Origin: Thiomonas sp. FB-Cd
GTDB lineage: Bacteria; Pseudomonadota; Gammaproteobacteria; Burkholderiales; Burkholderiaceae_C
Direction: 5' to 3'
DNA: 64,000 nt
NCBI RefSeq assembly: GCF_000733775.1
Contig: NZ_JPOE01000005.1
Span: 186,001-250,000 of the forward strand
In this document: positions 1-11,000 of the stretch, one piece after another
How positions within the stretch are numbered: position 1 is the stretch's first letter
Layout of the letters: every line of letters begins with the position of its first letter
The notes under the pieces: generated by a model
The model's database searches: none
The model's input: the letters and a program-made list of their open reading frames with translations, nothing else
What the model was told of the DNA's origin: nothing
Program-made: the position numbers and the translations under genes

Positions 1-1
1 T

Positions 2-1024
2 GGTTTGGCAGCAGCGGCTTACGGCTGGTACTTCCTGGGAAGACCCAAGCCGATGGATGCGCTGGCCAAAGGCAACGGGAGACTCGAGGCCATTGAGATT
101 GATGTGGCAACACGACAGCCAGGGCGTCTTTCACAACTCCGGGTCACCGAAGGCATGATGGTGCGCGCCGGCGAGGTCCTGGCCCGCATGGATACTGCGC
201 CGCTTGACGCCCAGCGCGCCGAGGCCCAGGCCCAGATTGAGCGCGCAAAGAACGCCATAACGACGGCAAAGGCCCAATTGGCTCTGCGTGATAACGAACT
301 TGCTGTGGCCCGCGCTGGCGTCGTGCAGCGCGAAAGTGACCTCGTCGCCGCCCAGCAGCGATTGGCGCGATCTCAGGCACTGGTTCGCATGGGAGGAGTA
401 GCCGAGCAGCAGCTCGACGACGATCGCGCGCGCGTCGGCAGTTTCCGCGGCGCCGTAAGCGCCGCTCAAGCCCAGGTTGCAGCCGCCCGCTCGGGCATCG
501 AAGCTGCGCGTTCCCAGCTCGTTGAGACCGGCTCCATCGCACGCGCTGCAGAAGCGTCCATGCAGCGCATTCAAGTCGAAATCGACGACTGCACGATCAA
601 GTCCCCGATCAATGGCCAAGTCCAGTACATCATCTCCCACCCTGGGGAAGTCCTTCCCGGTGGGGGCAAAATTCTGAGCCTCCTCGATATCGGCAACCTT
701 TACATGTCCTTCTTCCTTCCCGAGCAAGATGCCGGACGTGTGGCCCTTGGGGACGAGGTGCGCATCGTTCTCGATGCGCAGCCGCAGCAAGTCGTCCCTG
801 CGTCGATCTCATATGTATCGAGTGTTGCGCAGTTCACTCCCAAGACTGTTGAAACACAAAGCGAGCGGCAGAAGCTGATGTTTCGAGTGAAGGCGCATAT
901 CGACCCCCGCTGGGCGGACAAGCGCTTGGCGCAGTTGAAAAGCGGCATGCCTGGAATCGCCTATGTACGGCTGGACCGAACGGTGTCTTGGCCGGATGAC
1001 ATCCAAAGTTCAATGGCACGGTGA
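2..1024 (+). CDS. HlyD-family periplasmic adaptor subunit (5' end outside window)
   Basis: Adaptor (membrane-fusion) protein that would link an inner-membrane ABC exporter to an outer-membrane channel. The frame is open to the left edge, so the true start is probably upstream; the first visible residues ([12 protein letters not shown]) look like the end of an N-terminal membrane anchor. A biotinyl-lipoyl-like segment is followed by an Ala/Gln/Arg-rich coiled-coil hairpin (about residues 65-190), then the second lipoyl half ([13 protein letters not shown]) and a beta-barrel region. Its stop overlaps the start of the next gene (GTGA), so it is translationally coupled to the ABC protein. The gene order matches the E. 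coli yhiI-rbbA-yhhJ arrangement. Substrate unknown. Confidence 0.88.
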   Translation, partial: GLAAAAYGWYFLGRPKPMDALAKGNGRLEAIEIDVATRQPGRLSQLRVTEGMMVRAGEVLARMDTAPLDAQRAEAQAQIERAKNAITTAKAQLALRDNELAVARAGVVQRESDLVAAQQRLARSQALVRMGGVAEQQLDDDRARVGSFRGAVSAAQAQVAAARSGIEAARSQLVETGSIARAAEASMQRIQVEIDDCTIKSPINGQVQYIISHPGEVLPGGGKILSLLDIGNLYMSFFLPEQDAGRVALGDEVRIVLDAQPQQVVPASISYVSSVAQFTPKTVETQSERQKLMFRVKAHIDPRWADKRLAQLKSGMPGIAYVRLDRTVSWPDDIQSSMAR

Positions 1025-3804
1025 AACCGACCTCGCTCTCCAGCACAGCTCCCACCTCGCACGCCCATCCGGTCGCGAGCCTGACCGGTGTCGGTTTGCG
1101 ATACGGTACAGCCCTTGCTCTTGACAACGTTGACCTGAGCATTCCAGCAGGATGCATCGTGGGTCTGATCGGGCCCGACGGCGTTGGCAAATCGAGTCTT
1201 CTCGCACTGATTGCTGGAACCCGTGTCATCCAGCGCGGCCATGTCGAGGTGCTTGGCTGCGATATGGCGAATGCGCATCAGCGCACTGGCGTCAGCGAGC
1301 GCATCGCATACATGCCGCAAGGGCTAGGCCGGAACCTGTATCCAACCTTGTCGGTATTTGAGAACCTTGACTTTTTTGGCCGGCTCCGTGGATACGGCAA
1401 AGCCGAGCGTGAACAACGCATGCACGAACTCCTCGCAGCCACCGGCCTTGCACCGTTCGCCGACCGCGCCGTGGGCAAGCTATCGGGAGGCATGAAGCAA
1501 AAGCTCGGTTTGTGCTGTGCGCTTTTGCACGACCCCGATCTCCTCATCCTCGACGAGCCCACAACCGGCGTCGATCCACTCTCACGCGCGCAATTCTGGG
1601 CCTTGATCGAACGCGTTCGCGTTTCCCGTCCAGCAATGAGCGTGCTGGTGGCGACCGCGTATATGGATGAGGCGGCACGCTTCGAATGGCTTGTCGCGAT
1701 GGACGCCGGGCGGCCCATCGCCACGGGGACCCCCGCCAGTTTGCGCACCCAGGCAGCCGCGCAGACGCTGGAGGAAGCATTCATCAACTTGCTGCCGGAG
1801 CCAAAGCGCCGCCAACATCACACTGTCGTGCTGCCACCGAGGCAACAATTAGCCACGGTTGAGTACGCGATCGAAGCGACCGATCTCACGCGCACCTTTG
1901 GTGATTTCGTCGCCGTCGACCAAGTCAATTTCCGCATTGAACGCGGAGAAATCTTCGGCTTTATCGGCTCCAATGGATGCGGCAAGTCGACGACAATGAA
2001 AATGCTCACCGGATTGTTGCCTGCCAGCAGCGGGAATGTCCGTGTATTTGGCAAGGAGCCCGACCCAAAGGACCTGCAAGGCCGGGCGCGCGTGGGCTAC
2101 ATGACCCAGGCGTTTTCCCTGTACACGGAACTGACGGTTCGCCAGAATCTCGAACTCCACGCAAAACTCTTTCGCGTGCCCGCCGCGATTCGCCCCGACA
2201 GAATCGCCGAAATAACATCGCGATTCGGCCTTGAATCCGATCTGGACAAACATCCGACAGAGCTTCCACTGGGCATACGCCAGCGCCTGTCGCTGGCCGT
2301 GGCCGTTATCCACAAGCCTGATCTGCTGATCCTGGACGAGCCCACCTCAGGGGTCGATCCCATTGCGCGCGATGTCTTCTGGCAGCACATGATCGACCTG
2401 GCTCGAACTGATGGCGTGACGATTTTTGTATCAACACACCTGATGAACGAGGCATCACGCTGCGATCGGGTGGCGCTCATGCATGCAGGGCGCGTTCTCG
2501 CCACCGGCGCCCCGCAAGCGCTCATTGCGCAGCGTGCTGTACCGTCGCTCGAACAAGCATTTGTTGCCTGGATCACCGAGGTCGAAGCAGCCGCAGAACG
2601 TCCGCCACCCGCTCCTACGCCGGTCTTCCCCTTGGGCCAGGCGTCAACGATACGCATGCGCCCTCGCTCGGCCTTTCGGCGCGCCGGCATACGCCTGTTG
2701 AGTTATAGCAGGCGCGAAGCGCTCGAGCTGCTACGCGATCCGCTGCGCGCAACCATGGCTCTGGCCGGGAGCGTGATCCTGCTTTTCATCATGGGGTATG
2801 GAATAAGCCTTGACGTCGAAAACCTGCGATATGCCGTCCTTGATCGCGACCAGACCGCCCTGAGCCACGAATACACACACAACCTGGCCGGCTCACGCTA
2901 CTTCATCGAACATGCGCCGATCACGGATTATGGCCAGCTCGACCAACGCATGCGAAGCGGCGAACTGAGTCTTGCGATTGAAATTCCGCCAAACTTCGCC
3001 CGCGACATCCAGCGCGGTCAGCATGCGGAGATTGGCGCCTGGATCGACGCGGCCATGCCCACGCGCGCAGAGACGATTGATGGCTATATCCAAGCCTTGC
3101 ACGCCGCATGGCTCGTCGAGTATGCCAAACGCGCACTCGGTCTGGCGCTTCCCAGTGGCGCAGCCGGAATTGAAACGCGATTTCGTTACAACCCCGACGT
3201 CAAAAGCCTCGTTGCAATGGTCCCCGCAGTGATTCCCCTGCTGCTTCTGATGATCCCTGCGATGCTCACGTCGCTGAGCGTCGTGCGGGAAAAAGAACTG
3301 GGGTCCATCATCAATTTCTATGTCACCCCAGTCAGCCGACTTGAATTTCTTCTCGGCAAGCAGCTTCCTTACATCGCACTGGCGATGTTCAACTTCCTGC
3401 TGCTATGGGCATTTGCGGTGGCGGTGTTCGGCGTGCCGTTCACGGGCAGCTTTGCCGCACTGTCAACCGCTGCGCTTCTGTATGTCACCACGGCGACCGC
3501 CATAGGTCTGCTGATGTCGACTTTCCTCAGGACGCAGATGGCCGCCATTTTGGGCACTGCCATCGGAACGATGCTGCCAGCGGCACAGTTTTCTGGAATG
3601 CTCAACCCGATATCCTCGCTGGAAGGTCCGGCAGCATGGGTTGGGCAGATCTATCCGACCACGCATTTTCTGACCATCAGCCGCGGCACATTCTCAAAGG
3701 CTCTCGGCTTCGCAGACATGGGCCCTGCGTTCACCCCGCTTGCCTTGGCCATACCGGTGCTCATTGCATTGAGCGTGGCGCTGCTCAGGAAACAGGAGCG
3801 GTAA
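1021..3804 (+). CDS. ABC transporter, two ATPase domains fused to an ABC-2 permease (RbbA/YhiH-like)
   Basis: A 927-residue fusion. First nucleotide-binding domain: Walker A GPDGVGKS at residues 51-58, signature LSGGMKQK, Walker [13 protein letters not shown]. Second domain: Walker A GSNGCGKS near residue 316, Walker [13 protein letters not shown], but the signature is degenerate ([10 protein letters not shown]), so the two ATP sites are probably unequal. From about residue 560 onward there is an ABC-2 membrane domain: a first helix, a large periplasmic loop, then five or so C-terminal helices. The GTG start overlaps the adaptor stop. The family (E. coli RbbA/YhiH) was named for ribosome association but is organised as an exporter; with the HlyD gene upstream and a second permease downstream, export of a small molecule is the more likely role here. 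Confidence 0.9.
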   Translation: MKPTSLSSTAPTSHAHPVASLTGVGLRYGTALALDNVDLSIPAGCIVGLIGPDGVGKSSLLALIAGTRVIQRGHVEVLGCDMANAHQRTGVSERIAYMPQGLGRNLYPTLSVFENLDFFGRLRGYGKAEREQRMHELLAATGLAPFADRAVGKLSGGMKQKLGLCCALLHDPDLLILDEPTTGVDPLSRAQFWALIERVRVSRPAMSVLVATAYMDEAARFEWLVAMDAGRPIATGTPASLRTQAAAQTLEEAFINLLPEPKRRQHHTVVLPPRQQLATVEYAIEATDLTRTFGDFVAVDQVNFRIERGEIFGFIGSNGCGKSTTMKMLTGLLPASSGNVRVFGKEPDPKDLQGRARVGYMTQAFSLYTELTVRQNLELHAKLFRVPAAIRPDRIAEITSRFGLESDLDKHPTELPLGIRQRLSLAVAVIHKPDLLILDEPTSGVDPIARDVFWQHMIDLARTDGVTIFVSTHLMNEASRCDRVALMHAGRVLATGAPQALIAQRAVPSLEQAFVAWITEVEAAAERPPPAPTPVFPLGQASTIRMRPRSAFRRAGIRLLSYSRREALELLRDPLRATMALAGSVILLFIMGYGISLDVENLRYAVLDRDQTALSHEYTHNLAGSRYFIEHAPITDYGQLDQRMRSGELSLAIEIPPNFARDIQRGQHAEIGAWIDAAMPTRAETIDGYIQALHAAWLVEYAKRALGLALPSGAAGIETRFRYNPDVKSLVAMVPAVIPLLLLMIPAMLTSLSVVREKELGSIINFYVTPVSRLEFLLGKQLPYIALAMFNFLLLWAFAVAVFGVPFTGSFAALSTAALLYVTTATAIGLLMSTFLRTQMAAILGTAIGTMLPAAQFSGMLNPISSLEGPAAWVGQIYPTTHFLTISRGTFSKALGFADMGPAFTPLALAIPVLIALSVALLRKQER

Positions 3805-3806
3805 CG

Positions 3807-4931
3807 ATGGCCTCCGCAGCCAATGTCTTCCACCTTGCAGTCAAGGAGCTTCGCAGCCTCTGGCATGACACCGCCATGCTGATGCTGATGGTTTTTGCCT
3901 TCACCGCGTCGATCTACACGGCGGCCAGCAGCATCCCCGAGACGCTGCACAGGGCACCGCTGGCGATCGTCGATGAAGATCATTCAGCATTGTCGGCACG
4001 CATTCATGCAGCGTTTGCGCCACCCTACTTCCTGCCACCGCCGTTGATCAGCCAGGCTGAAGTGGATCCCGCGCTCGACGCCGGCCGCTACACGTTCGTC
4101 CTCGACATTCCGCCAAACTTCCAGCGTGACGTGGTCGGCGGCCGCCAGCCAGTGCTGCAACTCAATGTCGATGCGACGCGCATGTCGCAGGCGTTCACCG
4201 GCAGCGGTTATGTCCAGGCGATCGTCAACGGCGAAATCGCCGAGTTCCTGCTGAGCCATCGAACCCAGCAGACGTTACCTGTCGAGCTGGCAATACGCAA
4301 CCGCTTCAACCCAGCGCTCTCGCAGTCGTGGTTCGGCGCAATCGCCGAACTGATCAACAACATCACGATGCTCGGGATCGTACTGACCGGCGCTGCACTG
4401 ATCCGTGAACGCGAGCACGGCACTATCGAACACCTGCTGGCGATGCCTGTGACGCCATTCGAGATCATGGCAGCGAAGGTGCTGTCAATGGGCCTTGTCG
4501 TGTTGCTCGCCTCGACTCTGTCGCTGATCATCGTCGTGCATGGGCTCTTGGCGGTTCCACTATTGGGTTCGCCTTGGCTGTTTGTCGGCGGTGCCGCGTT
4601 ACAGATGTTCGCTGTGACTTCGATCGGCATCTTCATCGGAACAGTCGCGCGCTCCATGCCGCAGATGGGTCTTCTTCTCATCCTCGTGCTGTTGCCGCTG
4701 GAAATGCTCTCCGGGGGCATGACTCCGCAGGAGAGCATGCCTAAACTGATTCGCACCGTGATGTTGGCTGCACCGACAACGCATTTCGTCAATCTCTCGC
4801 AAGCGATCCTCTTCCGCGGAGCCGGATTAGACGTCGTCTGGCCATCCCTTCTCGCCATCGCAACGATTGGCACGATCTTCTTTCTGATCGCGTTGGCACT
4901 GCTGCGCTGGACGATTGGGAGAATGACTTGA
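3807..4931 (+). CDS. ABC-2 type permease (YhhJ-like)
   Basis: A 374-residue inner-membrane permease: one N-terminal helix, a long periplasmic domain (about residues 45-170) and five to six C-terminal helices, with the conserved cytoplasmic motif REREHGTIEHLLAMPVTPFEI typical of ABC-2 permeases. The frame is open far upstream, but the ATG at 3807 lies two bases after the stop of the fused ABC gene and gives the usual N-terminus (VFHLAVKELRSLWHD), so I use it. It probably pairs with the permease half of the fused protein to form the exporter whose adaptor is the first gene of the window. Confidence 0.9.
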   Translation: MASAANVFHLAVKELRSLWHDTAMLMLMVFAFTASIYTAASSIPETLHRAPLAIVDEDHSALSARIHAAFAPPYFLPPPLISQAEVDPALDAGRYTFVLDIPPNFQRDVVGGRQPVLQLNVDATRMSQAFTGSGYVQAIVNGEIAEFLLSHRTQQTLPVELAIRNRFNPALSQSWFGAIAELINNITMLGIVLTGAALIREREHGTIEHLLAMPVTPFEIMAAKVLSMGLVVLLASTLSLIIVVHGLLAVPLLGSPWLFVGGAALQMFAVTSIGIFIGTVARSMPQMGLLLILVLLPLEMLSGGMTPQESMPKLIRTVMLAAPTTHFVNLSQAILFRGAGLDVVWPSLLAIATIGTIFFLIALALLRWTIGRMT

Positions 4932-5978
4932 GCGCAGCGCAGGCACTGTGTTCCCACGCTCAAAGGCAGAGACCTGGTTGCCAATGACGATACAGCCCTT
5001 TCTTGCCCCTTAAGAAAGCGATACCCTGCTTTTGCACGTGAGCGCGCATCGGCCGCGGGGTATTGGTGGTCTCAGGGTATCGGCTTGGCGGGCGGCGAAG
5101 CATTCCCGTGCTGAGATTCCGACGCGGACTGTGCCGGTGTGGCCACCTGACTTGGCCTCGCGGCCATGGATGTTGCATCCGGAGGCAGAGGAAGATCATG
5201 CGCCATGGTTGGCGATGGCTGCGACGAGGCAAAACCCGAGGATGAAATGCTTGGTGCTGCAGATGCAGCCCAAGGGGCCGAAGCACCCATTAAAAGCGCG
5301 ACTTGGGCCGATCGCAGCAGCCTCCAGGAAATCTTCCACAAAGCCCTTGTCGGTCGCGGCGACCATCTTGCGGGGTATCGAAGGATCTCGCCGCGATGCG
5401 GATAACTCCCGACGGCTGCACACCCCGCTGAAATGCACCGCCACCAACGTTCTGGCACCATTTCTTTTCCCTCGATGTTGCGTCTTCCCATGTTCAATCC
5501 GCACGGATCGCTCGAGACAAATATTGCACCTTTGAACATTCTTCCTAGACTCGGCGCGCGCTTCTACTGATGCGGAACGCCACGGGAGTCCTATGGCGCT
5601 CAGGGCAGCGCAGCACGCCTTGCGATCCGCTTCAGTGGCTTCCTGCCTTCATTGGGGCAAGCTGCGATGCAGAGCATCCAGCACTTACAACCTCTGCACA
5701 AACTTCACGTTCCGCCCGACAGCAAATCTTTCGACGCGAACATGATAGGGCGGCTGCGCTGCCCGCGCTATCCGTCCCCAGCCCGGAATCGGGTTTCGGG
5801 AAGCTAACGGATGACCGGTCCCGCCACCAAACGCCAAAAGTGCTGCCGTGCAAATCAGCGAGGCTTCGGCCGCCGCCTGGCGGGTGAGCCTGCCGACAAC
5901 GGACAGGTCTTGGCCGATCCAGAGACGAAAAAGACAGGGAAGTCGCTCAGCCGACGATAAGGTGAGATTTAAAAAATA
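4932..5978. other. about 1 kb without a supportable gene
   Basis: Several short open frames exist on both strands (for example 5196-5504 minus and 5032-5535 plus) but none shows a recognisable domain, a convincing ribosome-binding site or a plausible amino-acid composition; they are Arg/Ser/Pro-rich as expected for random high-GC frames. No insertion-sequence ends, tRNA or clear terminator were seen. The last part turns AT-rich just before the LexA-like box of imuA. Confidence 0.5.
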
Positions 5979-5994
5979 CTGTTTTTTTGTCCAG
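5979..5994 (+). promoter_or_regulatory. LexA-like (SOS) box upstream of imuA
   Basis: CTGTTTTTTTGTCCAG matches the CTG-N10-CAG core of the proteobacterial LexA site (consensus CTGT-N8-ACAG) with an AT-rich centre. It lies 44 bp before the imuA ATG. A core match alone is expected by chance several times in 64 kb, but imuA-imuB-dnaE2 cassettes are known LexA targets, which raises confidence. Confidence 0.72.
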
Positions 5995-6038
5995 TTTTTG
6001 TGTAGGCTTACGCCCTCGACCGGCTTTCCATATGCCCC

Positions 6039-6812
6039 ATGTCAGCCATTACACGTCACCTCACGCAACCCTTGCCATCAGCCGTTGCTGCCGCCATCTG
6101 GCGGGGTAGCGATGTCGGCCAACCCTTCGGTCAGGTCATCAAAAGCGGGTGGCTCACGCTCGACCGCGAATTGCCCGGCGGTGGCTGGCCCTGTGGAAGT
6201 CTGAGCGAGTTGTTAAGCCCCCAAGCCACTGTGCTCGAATGGCGTCTTCTCGGAACCGCACTGAGTCAAGTGGTCGCCAAAGGCGGATCCATCCTGCTGG
6301 TCGGGCCACCCAAGATGCCGTACCTTCCAGGACTGCAGCACATCGGTGTGGAGGCGCGGCACCTGGTATGGGTGCAAGCTGAGACTTCAACCGAGCGGCT
6401 GTGGGCTGCCGAGCAGCTGATTCAGGCTGATACTCAAGGGGCGATCCTCATTTGGCTTCCCCAGGCCCGACCCGAGCAGCTGCGACGGCTACAGAGCCAT
6501 GCCCAAGGAGGTCGCGCCCTCCTTTTTGCCATCCGTCCTGAGATTGCACGGCATGAAGCATCTCCGGCTTCGCTGCGGGTTCTGGCACGGTGCGGGCCGG
6601 ACTGGGCGTTGCACGTTCAGATCCTCAAGCGACGGGGTCCAGCGCATGCTGGCGAACTGTCTCTGCTCTCGATTCCCGGGGGGCTGCGTTCCGTGCTCAC
6701 TTCACGGGCTCGCAAACCCTCAAACTTGTTGCCATCACATTCTGGAGCCGCCCATGCTGTGGGCCGCGTTGCTATCGCCCTGCCTTCCCGACGTCTCGTT
6801 GCCGCAGCGTGA
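6039..6812 (+). CDS. imuA: ImuA, SOS mutasome accessory protein (RecA/SulA-like)
   Basis: A 257-residue protein of the ImuA family, distantly RecA-like, that works with ImuB and DnaE2 in translesion synthesis and damage-induced mutagenesis. Recognised from the N-terminal signature (VWRGSDVG-like, then LPGGGWPCGSLSELL) and the RecA-like core (GGSILLVGPP, LVWVQAETSTERLWAAEQ). It is the first gene of an imuA-imuB-dnaE2 operon, with imuB starting 58 bp before its stop. The LexA-like box at 5979-5994 predicts induction by DNA damage. Confidence 0.93.
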   Translation: MSAITRHLTQPLPSAVAAAIWRGSDVGQPFGQVIKSGWLTLDRELPGGGWPCGSLSELLSPQATVLEWRLLGTALSQVVAKGGSILLVGPPKMPYLPGLQHIGVEARHLVWVQAETSTERLWAAEQLIQADTQGAILIWLPQARPEQLRRLQSHAQGGRALLFAIRPEIARHEASPASLRVLARCGPDWALHVQILKRRGPAHAGELSLLSIPGGLRSVLTSRARKPSNLLPSHSGAAHAVGRVAIALPSRRLVAAA

Positions 6813-8076
6813 GGACAGGCTGCGCGAGGTGGCGACCTGGGCGCTGCAATTCGCCCCGCGGGTCGCAATCGTCGAGGAAGCCGTCTTCCTCGAGGTGCAG
6901 GCCAGCCTGCGATTGTTCGGCGGCTGGCCAGCTCTACGCAATGTGGTGGAAGAGCAAGCGTCTGCGTTCGGTGTGCAATCGATTGCCTGGGCGCCAACCG
7001 GACTGGGTGCTTTGGCACTGGCCAAGGCTGGTATTCAGCATGATGATGGCGAGCACCTGGAGCTGGCCGCGCAACTGAATGCCCTGCCGCTGGAGACCTT
7101 GAGTGCGGTACACGCCCATGCCCAGACTTTGTCGCAGCTCGGCTGCCGCAACCTGGGTGATGTGCGAAATCTCCCGCGCGGCGGATTGAGCCGCCGGTTT
7201 GGCCAAACCTTGCTCTGTGCCCTCGACCAGGCTTATGGCCTGCGTCCAGAGCATTACTCTTGGTTCGAACTGCCCGAGTCTTTCTCCGCGCGGATAGAAC
7301 TGATGGCGCGAGTCGAAACCGCACCTGCATTGCTGTTCGCTGCCCGGCGGCTACTTCTGCAACTTGGCGGTTGGCTTGTAGCGCGGCAGTGCGGAGTGAC
7401 AACCTTCACCTTGCGCTGGACGTTCGATCTCCTGCGTCCCCGCGACGCAGGCACTGGAGGTGAACTGGTTATCCGTACCGCATCGCCGATGCGCGACGTC
7501 GATCATCTCACCCGACTGCTAGGCGAGAACCTTGCCAGGCTTCGACTGGCAGCCCCTGTGGAACGCCTTGAACTGCTGGCCAATGAAGTGCAACCATACT
7601 CGCCTCCCAATTACACGCTTGTGCCTGATACCCAGCACGACCGGCAGTCGCTCACCCTGACCCTCGAACGTATCGCCTCCCGGCTGGGCGAGAGCCGGGT
7701 CCTGCGCCCAGTACTGGCTGAGGATGCCCGCCCGGAGTGGGCACAACGCTGGCAGCCGGCATCTCTCCCTCTTGCCCGCCCGTGCGCGACCACCGATGGC
7801 ATGCCACACCCCACCTTCTTGCTTCCCAAACCACTGCAACTGTCCATGCGCAATGACCGTCCGGTCTACCAGGGTGAGTTGCAGCTCCTTCTCGGTCCCC
7901 ATCGCATTGAAGGCGGGTGGTGGCACCGAGTAGAAGAAGGCGGACAGACCACGACCCGACACGTGACTCGCGACTACTGGGTCGCCTTGAGCGTCCATGC
8001 AGGGGTCGTGTGGGTTTTCCAAACCCGGCAAGCAATGGATGAGCCGGCCTGGTTTCTGCATGGCCTGTTTGCCTGA
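6754..8076 (+). CDS. imuB: ImuB, Y-family polymerase-like mutasome protein
   Basis: A 440-residue Y-family DNA polymerase homologue that acts as a beta-clamp-binding hub rather than a polymerase. The sequence supports catalytic loss: active Y-family enzymes have an N-terminal metal-binding Asp and an S-x-D-E-A motif, whereas here the N-terminus reads MLWAALLSPCLPDVSLPQ and the second site reads VEEAVFLEV. The C-terminus ends in the typical ImuB FLHGLFA. I chose the ATG at 6754 because it gives the standard MLW start; it overlaps the end of imuA, indicating translational coupling. Ten bases separate its stop from dnaE2. Confidence 0.93.
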   Translation: MLWAALLSPCLPDVSLPQREDRLREVATWALQFAPRVAIVEEAVFLEVQASLRLFGGWPALRNVVEEQASAFGVQSIAWAPTGLGALALAKAGIQHDDGEHLELAAQLNALPLETLSAVHAHAQTLSQLGCRNLGDVRNLPRGGLSRRFGQTLLCALDQAYGLRPEHYSWFELPESFSARIELMARVETAPALLFAARRLLLQLGGWLVARQCGVTTFTLRWTFDLLRPRDAGTGGELVIRTASPMRDVDHLTRLLGENLARLRLAAPVERLELLANEVQPYSPPNYTLVPDTQHDRQSLTLTLERIASRLGESRVLRPVLAEDARPEWAQRWQPASLPLARPCATTDGMPHPTFLLPKPLQLSMRNDRPVYQGELQLLLGPHRIEGGWWHRVEEGGQTTTRHVTRDYWVALSVHAGVVWVFQTRQAMDEPAWFLHGLFA

Positions 8077-8086
8077 AGGACGACCG

Positions 8087-11000
8087 ATGAGCAATCTGCC
8101 TGCCTATGCCGAGCTTCATTGCCGATCGAACTTCAGCTTCCTGCAAGGGGCCAGCCATCCGGAGGAGCTCGTCGCACGAGCCAAGGCACTGGGTTATGCA
8201 GCACTTGCCCTTACCGATGATTGCTCGTTGGCCGGGATTGTCAGGGCCCATGTCGCCGCCAAGGCAAAAGGATTAGCCTTGCTGGTGGGAAGTCAATTCC
8301 GGGTGGAGGGTAACGTCCCTTTCACCCTGGTGGTGCTGGCCTGCAACCGCCGAGGCTATGGCAACCTCTGCTCCTTCATAACCCGCCTGCGACGCTCGGC
8401 TCCCAAGGGCAGTTACCAACTGCGGATGGATGCGATACGGGACGACGATCTGGCCGACTGCGTGGTCTTGGCCTGCCCATCGCACAGGACCGAGGATCCC
8501 GGCTTGCTGAAACTGGCACAGTGGGTAGTGAGCCGATTCACCGGACGCTGTTGGTTGGGGGTGGAGCTGCACAAACAGCTCGACGATGAACGGTGGCTGG
8601 AGCGCTTGCGTGATCTCTCAGAAGCCACCTCGCTTCCGCTGGTGGCTTGCGGCGATGTGCACATGCATGTGCGCTCGCGCAAGCCCTTGCATGATGTCTT
8701 GACCGCCATCCGCCTGGGTCAACCTGTTGACGCATGCGGCCATGCCCTGCAACCTAACGCGGAGCGCCATCTGCGAAGGCGTCTGCTGTTGGCGTTGATC
8801 TATTCCCCAGACTTGCTGGCCGAGACACTTAAGGTAGTGCAGCGTTGCAGCTTCTCCCTGGATGAGTTGCGTTACGACTATCCGGACGAGGTGGTTCCAA
8901 CAGGGGAAATGCCCGATGCGTATTTGCGGCGGCGTGTATACGAAGGCGCTGGAAACCGCTGGCCTGATGGGATGGCCACCTCCATCCAGACTCTCATCGA
9001 GCACGAACTGGCGTTGATTGCCGAGTTGCGTTATGCGCACTATTTTCTGACGGTCGATGACATCGTGGCCTTTGCCAGGTCGCGCGGCATTCTCTGTCAG
9101 GGGCGAGGCTCGGCCGCCAACAGCGTGGTGTGCTATTGCCTTGGAATCACCGAGGTTGACCCTGCGCGCATGCAGGTACTGTTTGAACGATTTATCAGCC
9201 GCGAGCGCAACGAGCCCCCGGACATCGATATCGACTTCGAGCACGAGCGGCGTGAAGAAGTCATTCAGTATCTCTACACGAAGTACGGCCGTGACCGTGC
9301 GGCACTTGCGGCTACAGTCATGACCTATCGGCCAAAGAGCGCCATTCGGGACGTCGGCAAGGCCCTCGGCTTTGCCCTGGACACGGTCGACCGCCTTGCG
9401 CGCAATGTGCAGTGGTGGGATGGGCGGGAGATTGCCTGTGAGCGACTGATCGAGATTGGCCTCTCGCCAGATGACCTCGGAGTACGGCAGTGGATGGCAC
9501 TGGTGCGGCAACTGCAAGGGTTCCCTCGACACCTGTCGCAGCACACAGGCGGCTTCGTGCTTACCCACGGACCGCTATCTCGCATGGTACCGATCGAGAA
9601 CGCTGCAATGCCCGAGCGCACAGTCATCGAATGGGACAAGGACGACCTGGATGCCATGGGGATGATGAAGGTGGATGTCCTGGCACTGGGCATGCTTACG
9701 GCCATCCGCAAGGCCCTGGACCTCATCGGTGAGTGCCAAGGGCGGATGTTTGTCATGCAGGATATCCCGCCGGAAGACCCTGCCACGTACTCCATGCTGA
9801 GCCAGGCTGACTCCATTGGAGTGTTCCAGGTCGAAAGCCGCGCCCAGCAAGGTATGCTGCCGCGCCTCAAGCCTCAATGTTTCTACGATTTGGTCATCGA
9901 AACGGCCATCGTGCGCCCAGGTCCGATCCAAGGAGGCATGGTGCACCCCTACCTCAACCGCCGTCAGGGCAAGGAACCTGTCACCTACCCTAGCCCGGCT
10001 TTGAAGCAGGCGCTGGAGCGCACTCTGGGCGTGCCGGTCTTCCAAGAACAGGTGATGCAAATCAGCATGCTGGCAGCCGGGTTCACGCCGGGCGAGGCCG
10101 ATGGTCTGCGCCGCGCGATGGCGGCCTGGCGGCGCAAGGGCAACTTGGAGCAATACCGCGACAAGCTCATCGGCGGCATGACATCGCGGGGCTATGACTT
10201 GGCGTTTGCCCAAAGCATCTTCGAACAGATCAAGGGTTTCTCCGAGTATGGTTTCCCGGAAAGCCATGCCGCCTCCTTTGCCCTGCTGGTTTACGCCAGT
10301 GCTTGGATCAAGCGGCACCACCCGGCAGAATTTCTGGCGGCCTTACTTAACAGCCAACCGCTAGGCTTCTATAGCCCCTCGCAACTGGTCCAAGACGCCA
10401 AGCGCCATGGAGTGAGGGTGGAACCCATCGATGTGATGCACAGTTCCTGGGACTGCAGCCTGGAAGGACACAAACAGCCGACGGTGCGGCTGGGGCTGCG
10501 GTTGGTCAAGGGCCTAGGGCGAGACACTGCCCTGCGCATTGTGGAAGCGTCCCGCCTTCAGCCCCTCAAGAGTGCAGAGGATCTGGCGCGACGGGCGCAC
10601 CTGGACGGTACCGAAATGCGCAAACTGGCCGCTGCCGATGCCCTGCGATCGCTCTCAGGGCACCGGCGCCAGCAAATGTGGGAGGCTGCAGCTGTGCAAA
10701 CAATGCCAGAGCTGCTGCGCGAAATACCGATCGAGGAGGCGCAACTGCAGCTTCCCATGCCGCCGGAGGGCGAAGACATCGTGTTCGACTACGCCGCAAC
10801 GGGTCTCACCCTGCGCCGGCATCCCCTGGCGTTGCTGCGACCATTATTGGCCAGGCGCCGGTTGTGGTCAGCGTCTGAACTGGCTGAAGCACCCAACGGG
10901 CGACTGGTACGCGCCTGCGGCATTGTGACTTTGCGCCAGCAGCCCGAAACGGCCAAAGGCACAACATTCATCTCCCTGGAAGATGAGACAGGCGTGGTGC

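Noticed and set aside
3405..3806. N-terminal extension of the second ABC-2 permease
   Set aside because: Lies inside the preceding ABC gene in another frame; the ATG at 3807 gives the normal family N-terminus.
5072..5539. 155-codon minus-strand frame with a Ser/Pro-rich end
   Set aside because: No family recognised, no good start signal and competing frames on both strands; not supported as a gene.
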